From an uncultured Bacteroides sp. (GTDB lineage Bacteria > Bacteroidota > Bacteroidia > Bacteroidales > Bacteroidaceae), in NCBI GenBank assembly GCA_900557355.1, contig USSR01000227.1:1-9379 (forward strand): a stretch of DNA of 9,379 nt, in the 5' to 3' direction. The translations under genes and the position numbers were made by a program. Position 1 is the first letter of the stretch, and the number at the start of each line of letters is the position of its first letter. Shown here piece after piece: positions 1 to 6,678 of the stretch. The notes under the pieces are model-generated. The model was not told the origin of the DNA. It made no database searches and saw only the letters and a program-made list of their open reading frames with translations.

Positions 1-975
1 GTAAAGCGCCGCTGCCGCAGGACCTGTCAATACTGACATACTCTCGATGTCTTCCGGGTTAAAGTCGGCAATGCCTTCACCTTTGGGAGCTGCAGTATAA
101 AAACCTTGGTTCTTTTCGACATCGCCTCCATTTGTATTATTCAAAGGAACACCGTCAACTACGTACAACACGTTGTTGCTTTTACTGATAGATTTCACAC
201 CGCGCATCACTACTTTGGTAGAACCTCCGATACCCGAAGAACTACTATTAATTTGTAGCCCGGCTACTTTTCCGGTCAGCGAGTTTACAAAGTTCGCGTC
301 TTTTACCGTAGTGATTTCATCAGATTTCACTTCAGTGAGGTTATATCCCAATGCTTTTGACTTACGCTTGATACCTAACGCTGTTACAACAACTTCTTCC
401 AATAGTTCAGTGTCTGCTGACAATTGGATATTATAGATATTATTATCCGTAACTTTTAGCGTTTGTGGGGCATAGCCGATGTATGAGACCTCAATCGCAT
501 CTCCCTGATTCACTTCCAGAGTAAAATTTCCGTCTATGTTTGTAATGGCACCTACACCGGGTTTCCCCTTTACAACGATGTTCACGCCAATCAGGGGCAT
601 ATTTTGATCATCTAATACCTGTCCGGTTATCTTCTTGGATTTTCCTTTCTCTTGTTTAGGCTCTTGTACGATCATGATATGGTCTCCCTGGATTTTATAA
701 GCAAATCCTGTACCTTTCAATATTTGGTCAAGGGCTTTTTCTATTGTCGCGTCAACGACATTCAGTGAAATGGTTTTATCGGCGCCTAATTGTGATTCAT
801 TATAGGCAACTGACATTTTAGTCTGTTTTTCAATTTCGGTCAATGCCTCTTTCAAAGAGACTTTTTCTTTTTTAATGGATATTTTTTTCGCATTTTGGGC
901 GAAAACTACTGCCTGTGAGAGCAACAAACAGCAAAAAAAAGTTATAATTTTAGCTTTTAATCGATATATGTTCAT
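1..975 (-). CDS. SusC-like TonB-dependent outer-membrane transporter with STN domain (partial, C-terminus outside window)
   Basis: This is the N-terminal 325 residues of a SusC/RagA-type transporter that imports oligosaccharides across the outer membrane using TonB energy. Residues 1-26 form a signal peptide (hydrophobic IITFFCCLLL, cleavage near VFA-Q). Residues about 30-105 are an STN domain, the signalling module that contacts a FecR-type anti-sigma factor. Residues about 115-190 are a carboxypeptidase-regulatory-like domain (KITGQVLDD, GVNIVVKG, TNIDGNFTL, VSYIGYAPQ). The plug follows, with the landmarks EEVVVTALGIKRK (about 194-206), LTGKVAGLQI, VMRGVKSI, VLYVVDGVPLNN and DIESMSVLTGPAAAALY at the cut end. 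The start ATG gives a proper signal peptide, with only a weak ribosome site before it. The frame is open to base 1, so roughly two thirds of a typical 1000-residue SusC is missing. The STN domain together with the nearby fecR and sigma genes predicts sigma/anti-sigma control. The substrate cannot be read from this part. Confidence 0.95.
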   Translation of the reverse strand, partial: MNIYRLKAKIITFFCCLLLSQAVVFAQNAKKISIKKEKVSLKEALTEIEKQTKMSVAYNESQLGADKTISLNVVDATIEKALDQILKGTGFAYKIQGDHIMIVQEPKQEKGKSKKITGQVLDDQNMPLIGVNIVVKGKPGVGAITNIDGNFTLEVNQGDAIEVSYIGYAPQTLKVTDNNIYNIQLSADTELLEEVVVTALGIKRKSKALGYNLTEVKSDEITTVKDANFVNSLTGKVAGLQINSSSSGIGGSTKVVMRGVKSISKSNNVLYVVDGVPLNNTNGGDVEKNQGFYTAAPKGEGIADFNPEDIESMSVLTGPAAAALY

Positions 976-982
976 ATCTTTG
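975..982 (+). promoter_or_regulatory. Candidate -7 promoter box for an antisense RNA over the susC leader
   Basis: TATCTTTG fits the Bacteroides -7 consensus TAnnTTTG exactly and points rightward, away from the susC-like gene and into its leader. At the expected -33 distance there is only a weak match (TTAG at 950-953, 21 bases upstream, inside a T-rich stretch). The box overlaps the start codon region of the transporter gene. It is supported mainly by the strong terminator in the same direction about 90 bases downstream; alone it could be chance. Confidence 0.4.
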
Positions 983-1031
983 TAAAGTTTTTAGTGTTAA
1001 ACTCATGATATTAGAATTTTTTTCCTAGTTG

Positions 1032-1050
1032 TAGTATTATGTAAATACTA
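1032..1050. other. 7-bp inverted repeat in the susC leader
   Basis: TAGTATT at 1032-1038 and AATACTA at 1044-1050 are perfect inverted copies separated by five bases. In the antisense RNA this would be the first stem-loop. In the sense leader it forms the mirror structure. It could equally be a DNA operator near the sigma-dependent promoter of the transporter operon; the sequence does not distinguish these. Confidence 0.5.
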
Positions 1051-1066
1051 AAAGTTAAGATTTCAC

Positions 1067-1107
1067 ATCCGGGATGAGGCGGCAACCTTTTCCCGGATAT
1101 TTTTTTT
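1067..1107 (+). terminator. Intrinsic terminator reading rightward
   Basis: ATCCGGGA (1067-1074) pairs perfectly with TCCCGGAT (1091-1098). Inside, GAGG (1076-1079) can pair with CCTT (1086-1089, one G-U pair), leaving a six-base loop CGGCAA. Eight T residues follow at 1100-1107. The T-tract lies on the plus-strand side only, so it ends rightward transcripts, whereas the neighbouring genes are all leftward. No plus-strand gene precedes it, so the natural client is the antisense RNA starting near 988. On the minus strand the hairpin lies in the transporter leader without a downstream T-tract. Confidence 0.75.
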
Positions 1108-1148
1108 CATACTTTCTGTTTATTTAAAGGTTAAACAATGTTTCTCTG

Positions 1149-2126
1149 TTATTGAATGGTATATACATCGTTTTCTACAGTATACTCAAATCCACCGATA
1201 ACTTCTTTCATAACGGCAAACACTTCCTGAATAGTTGCTTTTTCGGAGAAGCGGAAATTGTATTTGTCGTTGTTGAAGCGGGCTTCGTTATATTGGATTG
1301 TAATATTGTATTTTCTCTGCAATGTGATCATCATGTCTTTCACCGTGACGCTTCGGAAAACCAGCATACCTCTCTGCCATGCAGTGACATCCTCCACGTT
1401 GGCATCCGTCAGATAGCTTGCGCCTGTATTTTTCAGATAAGAGACTTGCTGACCCGGATGCAGGATGTACTTTTCTCCTTCTATGCCGCATACGACCCTT
1501 ACTTTTCCTTCAAGCAGGGTAGCTACTATTTCATTTTTATCGGAATAGGCCGCTACGTTAAATTCTGTTCCTAAAGCTGTGACTGATAGTGTGTTGGAAC
1601 GGACTATAAATGGCTTTTCCGGATTAGGCTTTACCTTAAAATTAGCTTCTCCGAGTAGGAAGACCGTGCGGGTATTTCCTGTGAATTTTTCAGGATAGAG
1701 TAATAATGTACCTGAATTGGTCTGTACTTTACTTCCGTCCGGCAAGTCGATATACAACATCTCACCGGAACGGGTGTAATTTTCTACCATAGCTATCTCT
1801 GAGTATTCGGCTTTGGTCAGAAAGTAGGTGGCAGATACGGACAGAACCAAGAGTGTTACGGCTGCTGCATAGCGCGTGAACTTCAGGTAGTAGCGTTGTC
1901 TTTTTTGAGAAGCGGTTACACCTGCTTTGCGATAAACGGCTTTCAATGATTCGTGCATATTCTTGCTCGGACGACCTTCGGTTTCTATCCATAGCTCATG
2001 CAATGCCGCCTCTTTTTCATCGGCATGTTCGGGACTTATCAACCATTGGTGCACTTCTTTTCTGGTTGTCTTATCCAAAGAAGAACTTGTGAATATCCGA
2101 ATGATTTGTCTGATATAATCTTTCAT
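1149..2126 (-). CDS. FecR-family anti-sigma factor
   Basis: This 325-residue inner-membrane protein is expected to hold the ECF sigma factor inactive and release it when the transporter's STN domain signals substrate. Residues 1-80 are the cytoplasmic sigma-binding part. A single membrane helix lies at about 86-104 (YAAAVTLLVLSVSATYFLT). The periplasmic FecR domain spans about 118-212, with the family landmarks LPDGSKV (128-134), GEANFKV (159-165), FIVRSN then VTALGTEFNV (182-191) and LLEGKVRV (204-211), followed by HPGQQVSY. The C-terminal part from about 250 (W250, GMLVFRSV) to the end is the DUF4974/STN-like module typical of Bacteroidetes FecR proteins. Length is normal for this group. 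It lies 173 bases upstream of the SusC-like gene and 74 bases after the last sulfatase. Unusually, its sigma partner is not directly upstream: three sulfatase genes lie between. The ATG at 2126 has only a weak ribosome site, as is usual in Bacteroides. Confidence 0.93.
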   Translation of the reverse strand: MKDYIRQIIRIFTSSSLDKTTRKEVHQWLISPEHADEKEAALHELWIETEGRPSKNMHESLKAVYRKAGVTASQKRQRYYLKFTRYAAAVTLLVLSVSATYFLTKAEYSEIAMVENYTRSGEMLYIDLPDGSKVQTNSGTLLLYPEKFTGNTRTVFLLGEANFKVKPNPEKPFIVRSNTLSVTALGTEFNVAAYSDKNEIVATLLEGKVRVVCGIEGEKYILHPGQQVSYLKNTGASYLTDANVEDVTAWQRGMLVFRSVTVKDMMITLQRKYNITIQYNEARFNNDKYNFRFSEKATIQEVFAVMKEVIGGFEYTVENDVYTIQ

Positions 2127-2167
2127 TGTTATTGCTTTTATATAGAAAAGACAACTAGGCAGGAGTA

Positions 2168-2184
2168 ACTACTCAATGGTAAAT
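2168..2184. repeat. 17-bp direct repeat, fecR-side copy
   Basis: The plus-strand sequence ACTACTCAATGGTAAAT here is identical to 6662-6678, where on the minus strand it encodes the last codons (F-T-I-E) and stop of the sigma factor. In this copy it is not in any gene. It lies 41 bases upstream of the fecR start and 16 bases after the stop of the last sulfatase gene. Flanking bases differ on both sides, so the match has sharp edges. It is read here as the displaced sigma-gene end left when the sulfatase block was inserted. Confidence 0.85.
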
Positions 2185-2200
2185 GGCTTTTTTTGAAATT

Positions 2201-3505
2201 TTATTTTTTTTTCTTCGCAGCGTCTTCATATTTGTTGATCACTGTCTGCAATGCCTTGAATATTTTCTTTTGTTTTCCGGTCATATTGGGTTTTGTGATA
2301 GGTGATTTTTCATAGAAATCGTTTTCTATGTCATAGAATTCTCCGGTCCGGTATAGTTTATATTTCCGGTCGCGTGCAAAGACTGTTGCTTTTTCATCAT
2401 ATACCTGCCGGGGAGCATACCAGCAGTATATCCATTTTCTTGCTTCTGTTTTCTTTCCGTACAGTTGCGGATAGAAGCTTTTACCATCGGTTTCCGGGGT
2501 TGTAGGACGATTAATCCCGGCAACATCACACAAAGTCGGCAGAAAGTCAGTGAAGTCTATCAGTTCTTTGTTGACTTTCCCTTTTTCACCTTGCGGGCAA
2601 GATACTATCAGTGGTACGTGTGTACCGGAGTCTATGGTTTTTCCTTTGCCACCGGGGTATGGCTTTCCGTTTAGCATGGAGATCACTGGGCTGTCCGTCC
2701 CGTTGTCACCGGTGAATATGATCAGTGTGTTATCTCGAAGTTGTAATTCATCCAGCTGCTTTAAGATGCGCCCTACTAACTTGTCGGTATATTCCACCAT
2801 GTCTGGAAAGTGTACGGCATTTCCTTTATAAGTGGGGGAGCGCATGGGGGACCATTCTTCGGAGTCAGGTGTGGAGACAAAGGGACAATGTGTCAGTGCC
2901 ATCGGATAATATACAAAGAAAGGCGATTCTTTGTGTCTTTTTATGAAATCCAATACAAAATCGCAAGATATATCAGGACCGAATGTGCCTTGGGGGTATT
3001 CGATGGTTTCACCGTTTATATCCATGACGGGATTGGCATAACGGGTGTCGTGTCCTTGCTCATCCACTGCGTTTGCAGTCTGTTGCCACAGACAGGAAGT
3101 GTCGAAACCGAAATGTTTGGGTGAGTCTTTCTCTTTGCCCAGTTGCCATTTGCCGGCAATGCACGTTGCGTATCCTGCATTTTTTAAAATGTTGCCAAAA
3201 GTGTCCTCTCCTCTGTCTAGTTTGCCGAAAGCTACATAATTGTGAACATTGTACTTACCCGTCATTAACTGTACTCGACTCGGGGTGCTGAGCGGGTTGG
3301 AGTGGCAATGTTCAAACCGTATGCCTTCTTCGGCGAGTTTGTCGATATGCGGGGTCTGATAATTGCCACCATTGGCTCCAATGCATTCATAGCCAAAGTC
3401 ATCGGCCATTATTAATACGATGTTCATGCGGTTTTTGGGGGTGGAGGCATGAAGGTAACCACTACTCATACATAGGGTTAACATGGGTAAAAAATACTTT
3501 TCCAT
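2201..3505 (-). CDS. Exported serine-type sulfatase (family S1), GKWQLG variant
   Basis: This 434-residue S1 sulfatase hydrolyses a sulfate ester, probably on a glycan, in the periplasm or outside the cell. A signal peptide covers residues 1-20 (cleavage likely at LHA-S). Active-site motifs are visible: D35-D36 for calcium, the nucleophile motif S73-T-P-S-R77 followed by VQLMTG (S73 becomes formylglycine), GKW at 118-120, H206, D267-N268 in TGDNG, and K287. Because the nucleophile is serine, activation needs the radical-SAM anaerobic maturase (anSME), encoded elsewhere. One oddity is that the usual GKWHLG motif reads GKWQLG (Q121 in place of histidine). The C-terminus ends in four lysines. 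Length is within the family range. It is the third of three sulfatase genes reading the same way, 43 bases after the previous one, and probably cotranscribed with it. The sulfated sugar and position cannot be read from sequence alone. Confidence 0.93.
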   Translation of the reverse strand: MEKYFLPMLTLCMSSGYLHASTPKNRMNIVLIMADDFGYECIGANGGNYQTPHIDKLAEEGIRFEHCHSNPLSTPSRVQLMTGKYNVHNYVAFGKLDRGEDTFGNILKNAGYATCIAGKWQLGKEKDSPKHFGFDTSCLWQQTANAVDEQGHDTRYANPVMDINGETIEYPQGTFGPDISCDFVLDFIKRHKESPFFVYYPMALTHCPFVSTPDSEEWSPMRSPTYKGNAVHFPDMVEYTDKLVGRILKQLDELQLRDNTLIIFTGDNGTDSPVISMLNGKPYPGGKGKTIDSGTHVPLIVSCPQGEKGKVNKELIDFTDFLPTLCDVAGINRPTTPETDGKSFYPQLYGKKTEARKWIYCWYAPRQVYDEKATVFARDRKYKLYRTGEFYDIENDFYEKSPITKPNMTGKQKKIFKALQTVINKYEDAAKKKK

Positions 3506-3548
3506 AATAATTTGAAGCGATTGGTTTTACTATTTATCTTACTAAATC

Positions 3549-5000
3549 TTACTTTGCAAATATCCCTTCCCACTTCTGTTTCATTCGTTCTACTGAAGAA
3601 GTGCCATATTCTTCTCCTTCAAATGAATTTCGGTAGGCAGACATTTGCTGATGTAAATAGCCAGAGAGTTTTTTAACTTCATCCGGATGAGATGCGCTGA
3701 TGTCATTTTGTTCGGACGGATCCTGCGGCAGTTTGTACAGTTCAAACTTCCCTTTATTATAATATAATTTATAATCGTAGGTAACAACTGCTCCTTGTGT
3801 GCCCGAACAGAAGACAAGAGGCTTTTTCCGCGTGGCTTTTTCTGAGGAAAGGAAAGGTAGGAATGATTCTCCGTCCAGTTCGTATAGACCTTGTTGAGAT
3901 AGCCCGGTTATTTCTAAGATGGTGGGCAGATAATCGGATGTGCTGCAAGGTTGTGTGATATGTCCAGGTAATTTCCCTTTTCCTCCAACCATAAATGCCG
4001 GAACTCTGATGCCACCTTCATACAGGGAGCGTTTTTTCCCTTTGAAGATACCGGCTGTTCCGGGAGTGTTCAGCTCGGGACCATTGTCGCTACAGAAGAA
4101 AATAACAGTATTTTCATAGATGCCTTTCCGCTTCAGGAAGTTTACCAGGCGTTCTATTTGTTCGTCCATTGCCGTAATGCAGCCGTAGTAATTTCTTTCT
4201 TCCAAAGGTAGATCGCTATAGAGCGCAGCATGCTCAGGACCGGCCACGCAAGGCAGATGTGGAGTATGAAACCAGACTGTAGCTAGAAAAGGTTTTCCTT
4301 GTTTCAGTGAACGATCGATAAAAGGAAGTGTCCGGTCTATGACAATTCTGCTGTCATCACCCCGAAGTTCTTCCGTAACTTTGTTCCCGTTGATGTCCCA
4401 ATAGTATGTTCCATACGTTTTCCGTTCTTCATATTCCGGCAGATAATCCCAAAAACGTCCGTTGTTGGATACGGGTGCCGACATCGGATCGAAGGTGGGA
4501 ACTTTGGATTCCGTCACGAAAGCATCATCGTATCCATGCTCGGATGGCGGATTGAACAGATGTTTATTTTCCGGCCGTCCCCGGTTGGCATCTACTTCTT
4601 TGTAGGTAAGCGTACCTAAATGCCATTTACCGAAATGTCCTGTCGTATATCCTTTTTCTTTCAATAACTTGGGCAAAGTTTTCTCTTCCGGACGCAGGAT
4701 ACCTACATTGGGAGCAAACACCCCCATTCGGTAAGCGTTTCTACCGGTCAGGACACTGGCACGGGTAGGTGATGAAAGGGGGGCAGAGGAATAGAATTGA
4801 TCGAATATCACTCCTTCGGAAGATAGCCTGTCCAGACAAGGAGTTTGGATACGGGTGTTACCGTTGAAGCCTACATCTCCCCATCCCAGGTCGTCGGCCA
4901 TAATCAGTATTATGTTCGGTTTAGAGGCATCTTGTGCCATGCTTATGTGGAATGTACAAAAAGGAGATAGTAATAACAATAATTGGGAATTTGTTTTCAT
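3549..5000 (-). CDS. Exported serine-type sulfatase (family S1)
   Basis: This 483-residue S1 sulfatase has a type I signal peptide (residues 1-22, cleavage near SMA-Q). The family landmarks are NIILIMADDLGWGDVG (D36-D37 bind calcium), the nucleophile motif S76-S-P-T-R80 then ASVLTGR, GKWHLG with K125 and H127, FHTPHLP with H248, CSDNG with D305-N306, and K323 just before LYEGGIRVP. All expected catalytic residues are present, so it should be active once S76 is converted to formylglycine by anSME. It differs clearly from both neighbouring sulfatases in the region after GKWHLG and in the C-terminal subdomain, so the three are not recent duplicates and probably attack different sulfate positions or sugars. 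It is placed between the other two with spacers of 49 and 43 bases, consistent with one operon. The precise substrate is not recognisable. Confidence 0.94.
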   Translation of the reverse strand: MKTNSQLLLLLSPFCTFHISMAQDASKPNIILIMADDLGWGDVGFNGNTRIQTPCLDRLSSEGVIFDQFYSSAPLSSPTRASVLTGRNAYRMGVFAPNVGILRPEEKTLPKLLKEKGYTTGHFGKWHLGTLTYKEVDANRGRPENKHLFNPPSEHGYDDAFVTESKVPTFDPMSAPVSNNGRFWDYLPEYEERKTYGTYYWDINGNKVTEELRGDDSRIVIDRTLPFIDRSLKQGKPFLATVWFHTPHLPCVAGPEHAALYSDLPLEERNYYGCITAMDEQIERLVNFLKRKGIYENTVIFFCSDNGPELNTPGTAGIFKGKKRSLYEGGIRVPAFMVGGKGKLPGHITQPCSTSDYLPTILEITGLSQQGLYELDGESFLPFLSSEKATRKKPLVFCSGTQGAVVTYDYKLYYNKGKFELYKLPQDPSEQNDISASHPDEVKKLSGYLHQQMSAYRNSFEGEEYGTSSVERMKQKWEGIFAK

Positions 5001-5049
5001 GATATTATAGGATGATTGAATTTTGGGTAATATGCATCAAGGTGATTTT

Positions 5050-6551
5050 TCAGCCTTTCGTTTTAATGGCTTCCAGTTCCCTTTTCATTTCCCGGGCTAT
5101 TTCCGGGTGAGAGATCAATACATTTTGGAGTTGGGTGGTATCATTTTTCAGGTTGTATAATTGTGTGTCAGGCAGCTTTTCGGCTGTTTCTTCAGGTAAT
5201 GCCCAACCACCGGAACCTTTGCAGTCAACAAATACCCATTCGTTTTTACGCAGGGCGAAGAAACCGTTTACGGAATGATACACCATTGATTGCCGTTCCT
5301 TGCTTTCTTTTTTTATTTTTTTGCCTGATAGTTCGTGCCAGAAACTGAAACTGTCTTCGGCCGTGTGAGGGGGCAATGTTGTTCCCAGCATGTCGGCAAG
5401 TGTAGCAAACAAATCGGTGGAGCATATCAGATGTCCTGAACGGCTTCCGGGCATGATTACATTGGGCCATGTCGCGAGTAGTGGTATTCGGTGCCCACCT
5501 TCCCATAGGTCGGACTTGGCACCGTTCCACGCACCGTTTGCCCGATGTCCGGTTTGTGCGATGTCTTCTTCCAGCCACATAGATCCGTTGTCCGAGGTAA
5601 ATATGACTAATGTGTTGGCTGCCTTTCCGCTACGTTCTACGGCTGTGTATATGCGGCGTACGGTTTCGTCTATCATACAGACAAAGTCGCCGTAAGCTCC
5701 GGCAGTGGAGCGTCCTTTGAATTCTTCTCCCGGCAACCATGGGGCGTGGGGGGCTGTCAGTGCGAGATAGAGGAAATAGGGAGTGTCTTGCCTGGAGGCA
5801 CGGGCTATGTATTCTTCTGACTTTTGGGTGAAGTAGGAGAGGCATTCTTGATGATTGAAGTCGTCTGCCACGTCGCCATGTCGATAGCGGGCACCTCTTA
5901 CTTTTTTTTCGAGATAGTCTTCCGTATATCCGTTTACGGGAGCTGTCACTTTTCCGTCTTCTATATATATGTATGGGGGCATATCCAGTGATGCGGGCAG
6001 GATGCAGCTATAGCCGAAGCCGCAGTCTGTGGGACCTCCGTTTATATAAGCGGTGTAATCTACATTGTCCGTGTTCTCTACATTCCACTCGTTGCCGGTA
6101 AAGAGGGGTTTCTTGGCATCCTTTTTTACCCAGTCGAGTCCGAGATGCCATTTCCCGATGCAGGCGGTCTGGTAGCCTTGGTTGCTGAGGAATGATGCAA
6201 TTGTTTCGCGTCCTTTTTCAATCAGGGGGGAAGAATAGCCGGTCAAGACTCCTTTTTTAAGTGAGGAACGAAAAGCGTATCTTCCGGTTAGCGTGCCGTA
6301 ACGTGTGGGAGTGCTGACTGAAGAGTTGCTATGAACATAATTCCTGCGGATGCCATCGAATCTAATGTTGGAGTGGGAATTTGCGAGTGTGGATTAAATG
6401 CATTGATATCGCCATATCCCATGTCGTCTGCCAATATATAGATGATATTCGGTGGAGTAGGTTGCTGCTGGCTGGATTGTGTGTGGCAGGCACTAAGTGA
6501 GAAGGCCGCAGGGATTGCGACCAAGTGATAAGTGAGTCTCAGAGTTTTCAT
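5050..6551 (-). pseudogene. Lipoprotein serine-type sulfatase, frameshifted before the catalytic serine
   Basis: Two frames together make one S1 sulfatase of about 500 residues. The first (from ATG at 6551) gives a lipoprotein signal with lipobox L-S-A-C22, then NIIYILADDMGYGD (D42-D43, calcium) and up to GIMF at residue 73, after which it leaves the family pattern and stops at 6288. The family continues in another frame from 6333: HSNSSVSTPTR, with the serine nucleophile codon at 6315-6313, then LTGRY, GKWHLG, LTAPHAPW, TSDNG and a normal C-terminus ending at 5050. The two sibling sulfatases have exactly three residues between the matching F and H/Y (GIRF-EHC-HS and GVIF-DQF-YS). Here there are none and the frame has moved, which fits a loss of 10 bases. 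A restart at the TTG at 6246 would lack the calcium and nucleophile motifs, so no active enzyme is expected from this allele. The rest of the gene is undamaged, so the lesion looks recent. Confidence 0.88.
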
Positions 6552-6594
6552 TACTATTGTTTCTTAGGTTTAAAAGGTGATTACTGCATCGGTG

Positions 6595-6616
6595 CCTTAA
6601 CTTATGTCAGTTAAGG
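6595..6616. other. Perfect 8-bp hairpin between sigma gene and sulfatase block
   Basis: CCTTAACT (6595-6602) and AGTTAAGG (6609-6616) form a perfect 8-bp stem with a six-base loop. It lies in the 111-base spacer after the sigma stop and before the frameshifted sulfatase. No T-tract follows in either direction, so it is not a standard intrinsic terminator. It could weaken read-through from the sigma gene, protect an RNA end, bind a regulator, or be part of the junction brought in with the sulfatase block. No TTTG/TAnnTTTG promoter was found in this spacer. Confidence 0.55.
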
Positions 6617-6661
6617 AGCAGCGGGATGCGTTTACTTTATAAACACAACTGAAACAGATTG

Positions 6662-6678
6662 ACTACTCAATGGTAAAT
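6662..6678. repeat. 17-bp direct repeat, sigma-side copy
   Basis: This is the second exact copy of ACTACTCAATGGTAAAT (the other is at 2168-2184), and it covers the end of the sigma factor gene including its stop codon. The two copies are in the same orientation and lie 4494 bases apart. The interval holds exactly the three sulfatase genes and nothing else recognisable. No transposase, recombinase or terminal inverted repeat is seen at the inner edges. Confidence 0.85.

Larger units (their letters stand above)
988..1107 (+). ncRNA. Candidate cis-antisense small RNA opposite the susC leader (DonS-like)
   Basis: A transcript of roughly 120 bases is predicted from the TATCTTTG box at 975-982 to the T-tract ending at 1107. 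It would be fully complementary to the untranslated leader of the SusC-like transporter. It contains a perfect 7-bp stem-loop (1032-1050) and ends in a strong terminator hairpin (1067-1098). Antisense RNAs in this position are known in Bacteroides PULs controlled by sigma/anti-sigma pairs; DonS in B. fragilis represses its susC-like target. Here the position, direction, promoter box and terminator are seen in the sequence; expression and repression are inferred. The exact 5' end is an estimate, about 6 bases after the -7 box. There is no coding potential worth noting. Confidence 0.5.

Noticed and set aside
173..436. Plus-strand open frame inside the susC-like gene
   Set aside because: It lies wholly within the plug-domain coding region of the transporter on the other strand and has no recognisable features.
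1067..1098. Hairpin as a terminator of the fecR transcript (minus strand)
   Set aside because: On the minus strand the stem is followed by GTGAAATC with no T-tract; the T-tract is on the plus-strand exit side only.
1152..1574. Open frame of 140 codons on the plus strand opposite fecR
   Set aside because: It mirrors a well-supported FecR gene, shows no recognisable domain, and has no promoter or ribosome site; it is a shadow of the coding strand.
5050..6246. A separate short sulfatase starting at the TTG at 6246
   Set aside because: It would lack the signal peptide, the calcium-binding aspartates and the catalytic serine, all of which are found just upstream in the same or the shifted frame. 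It is the 3' part of one broken gene.
6325..6345. Programmed ribosomal frameshift in the first sulfatase
   Set aside because: There is no slippery heptamer or run at the junction, and three family residues are missing as well as the frame, so a shift alone would not restore the normal sequence.
2168..6678. Sulfatase block as a transposon or insertion sequence with a target-site duplication
   Set aside because: There is no transposase, integrase or resolvase gene, and the inner edges next to the two 17-bp copies show no inverted repeats. A 17-bp duplication is also not diagnostic of a known element. Insertion by recombination remains open, but not a classical mobile element.
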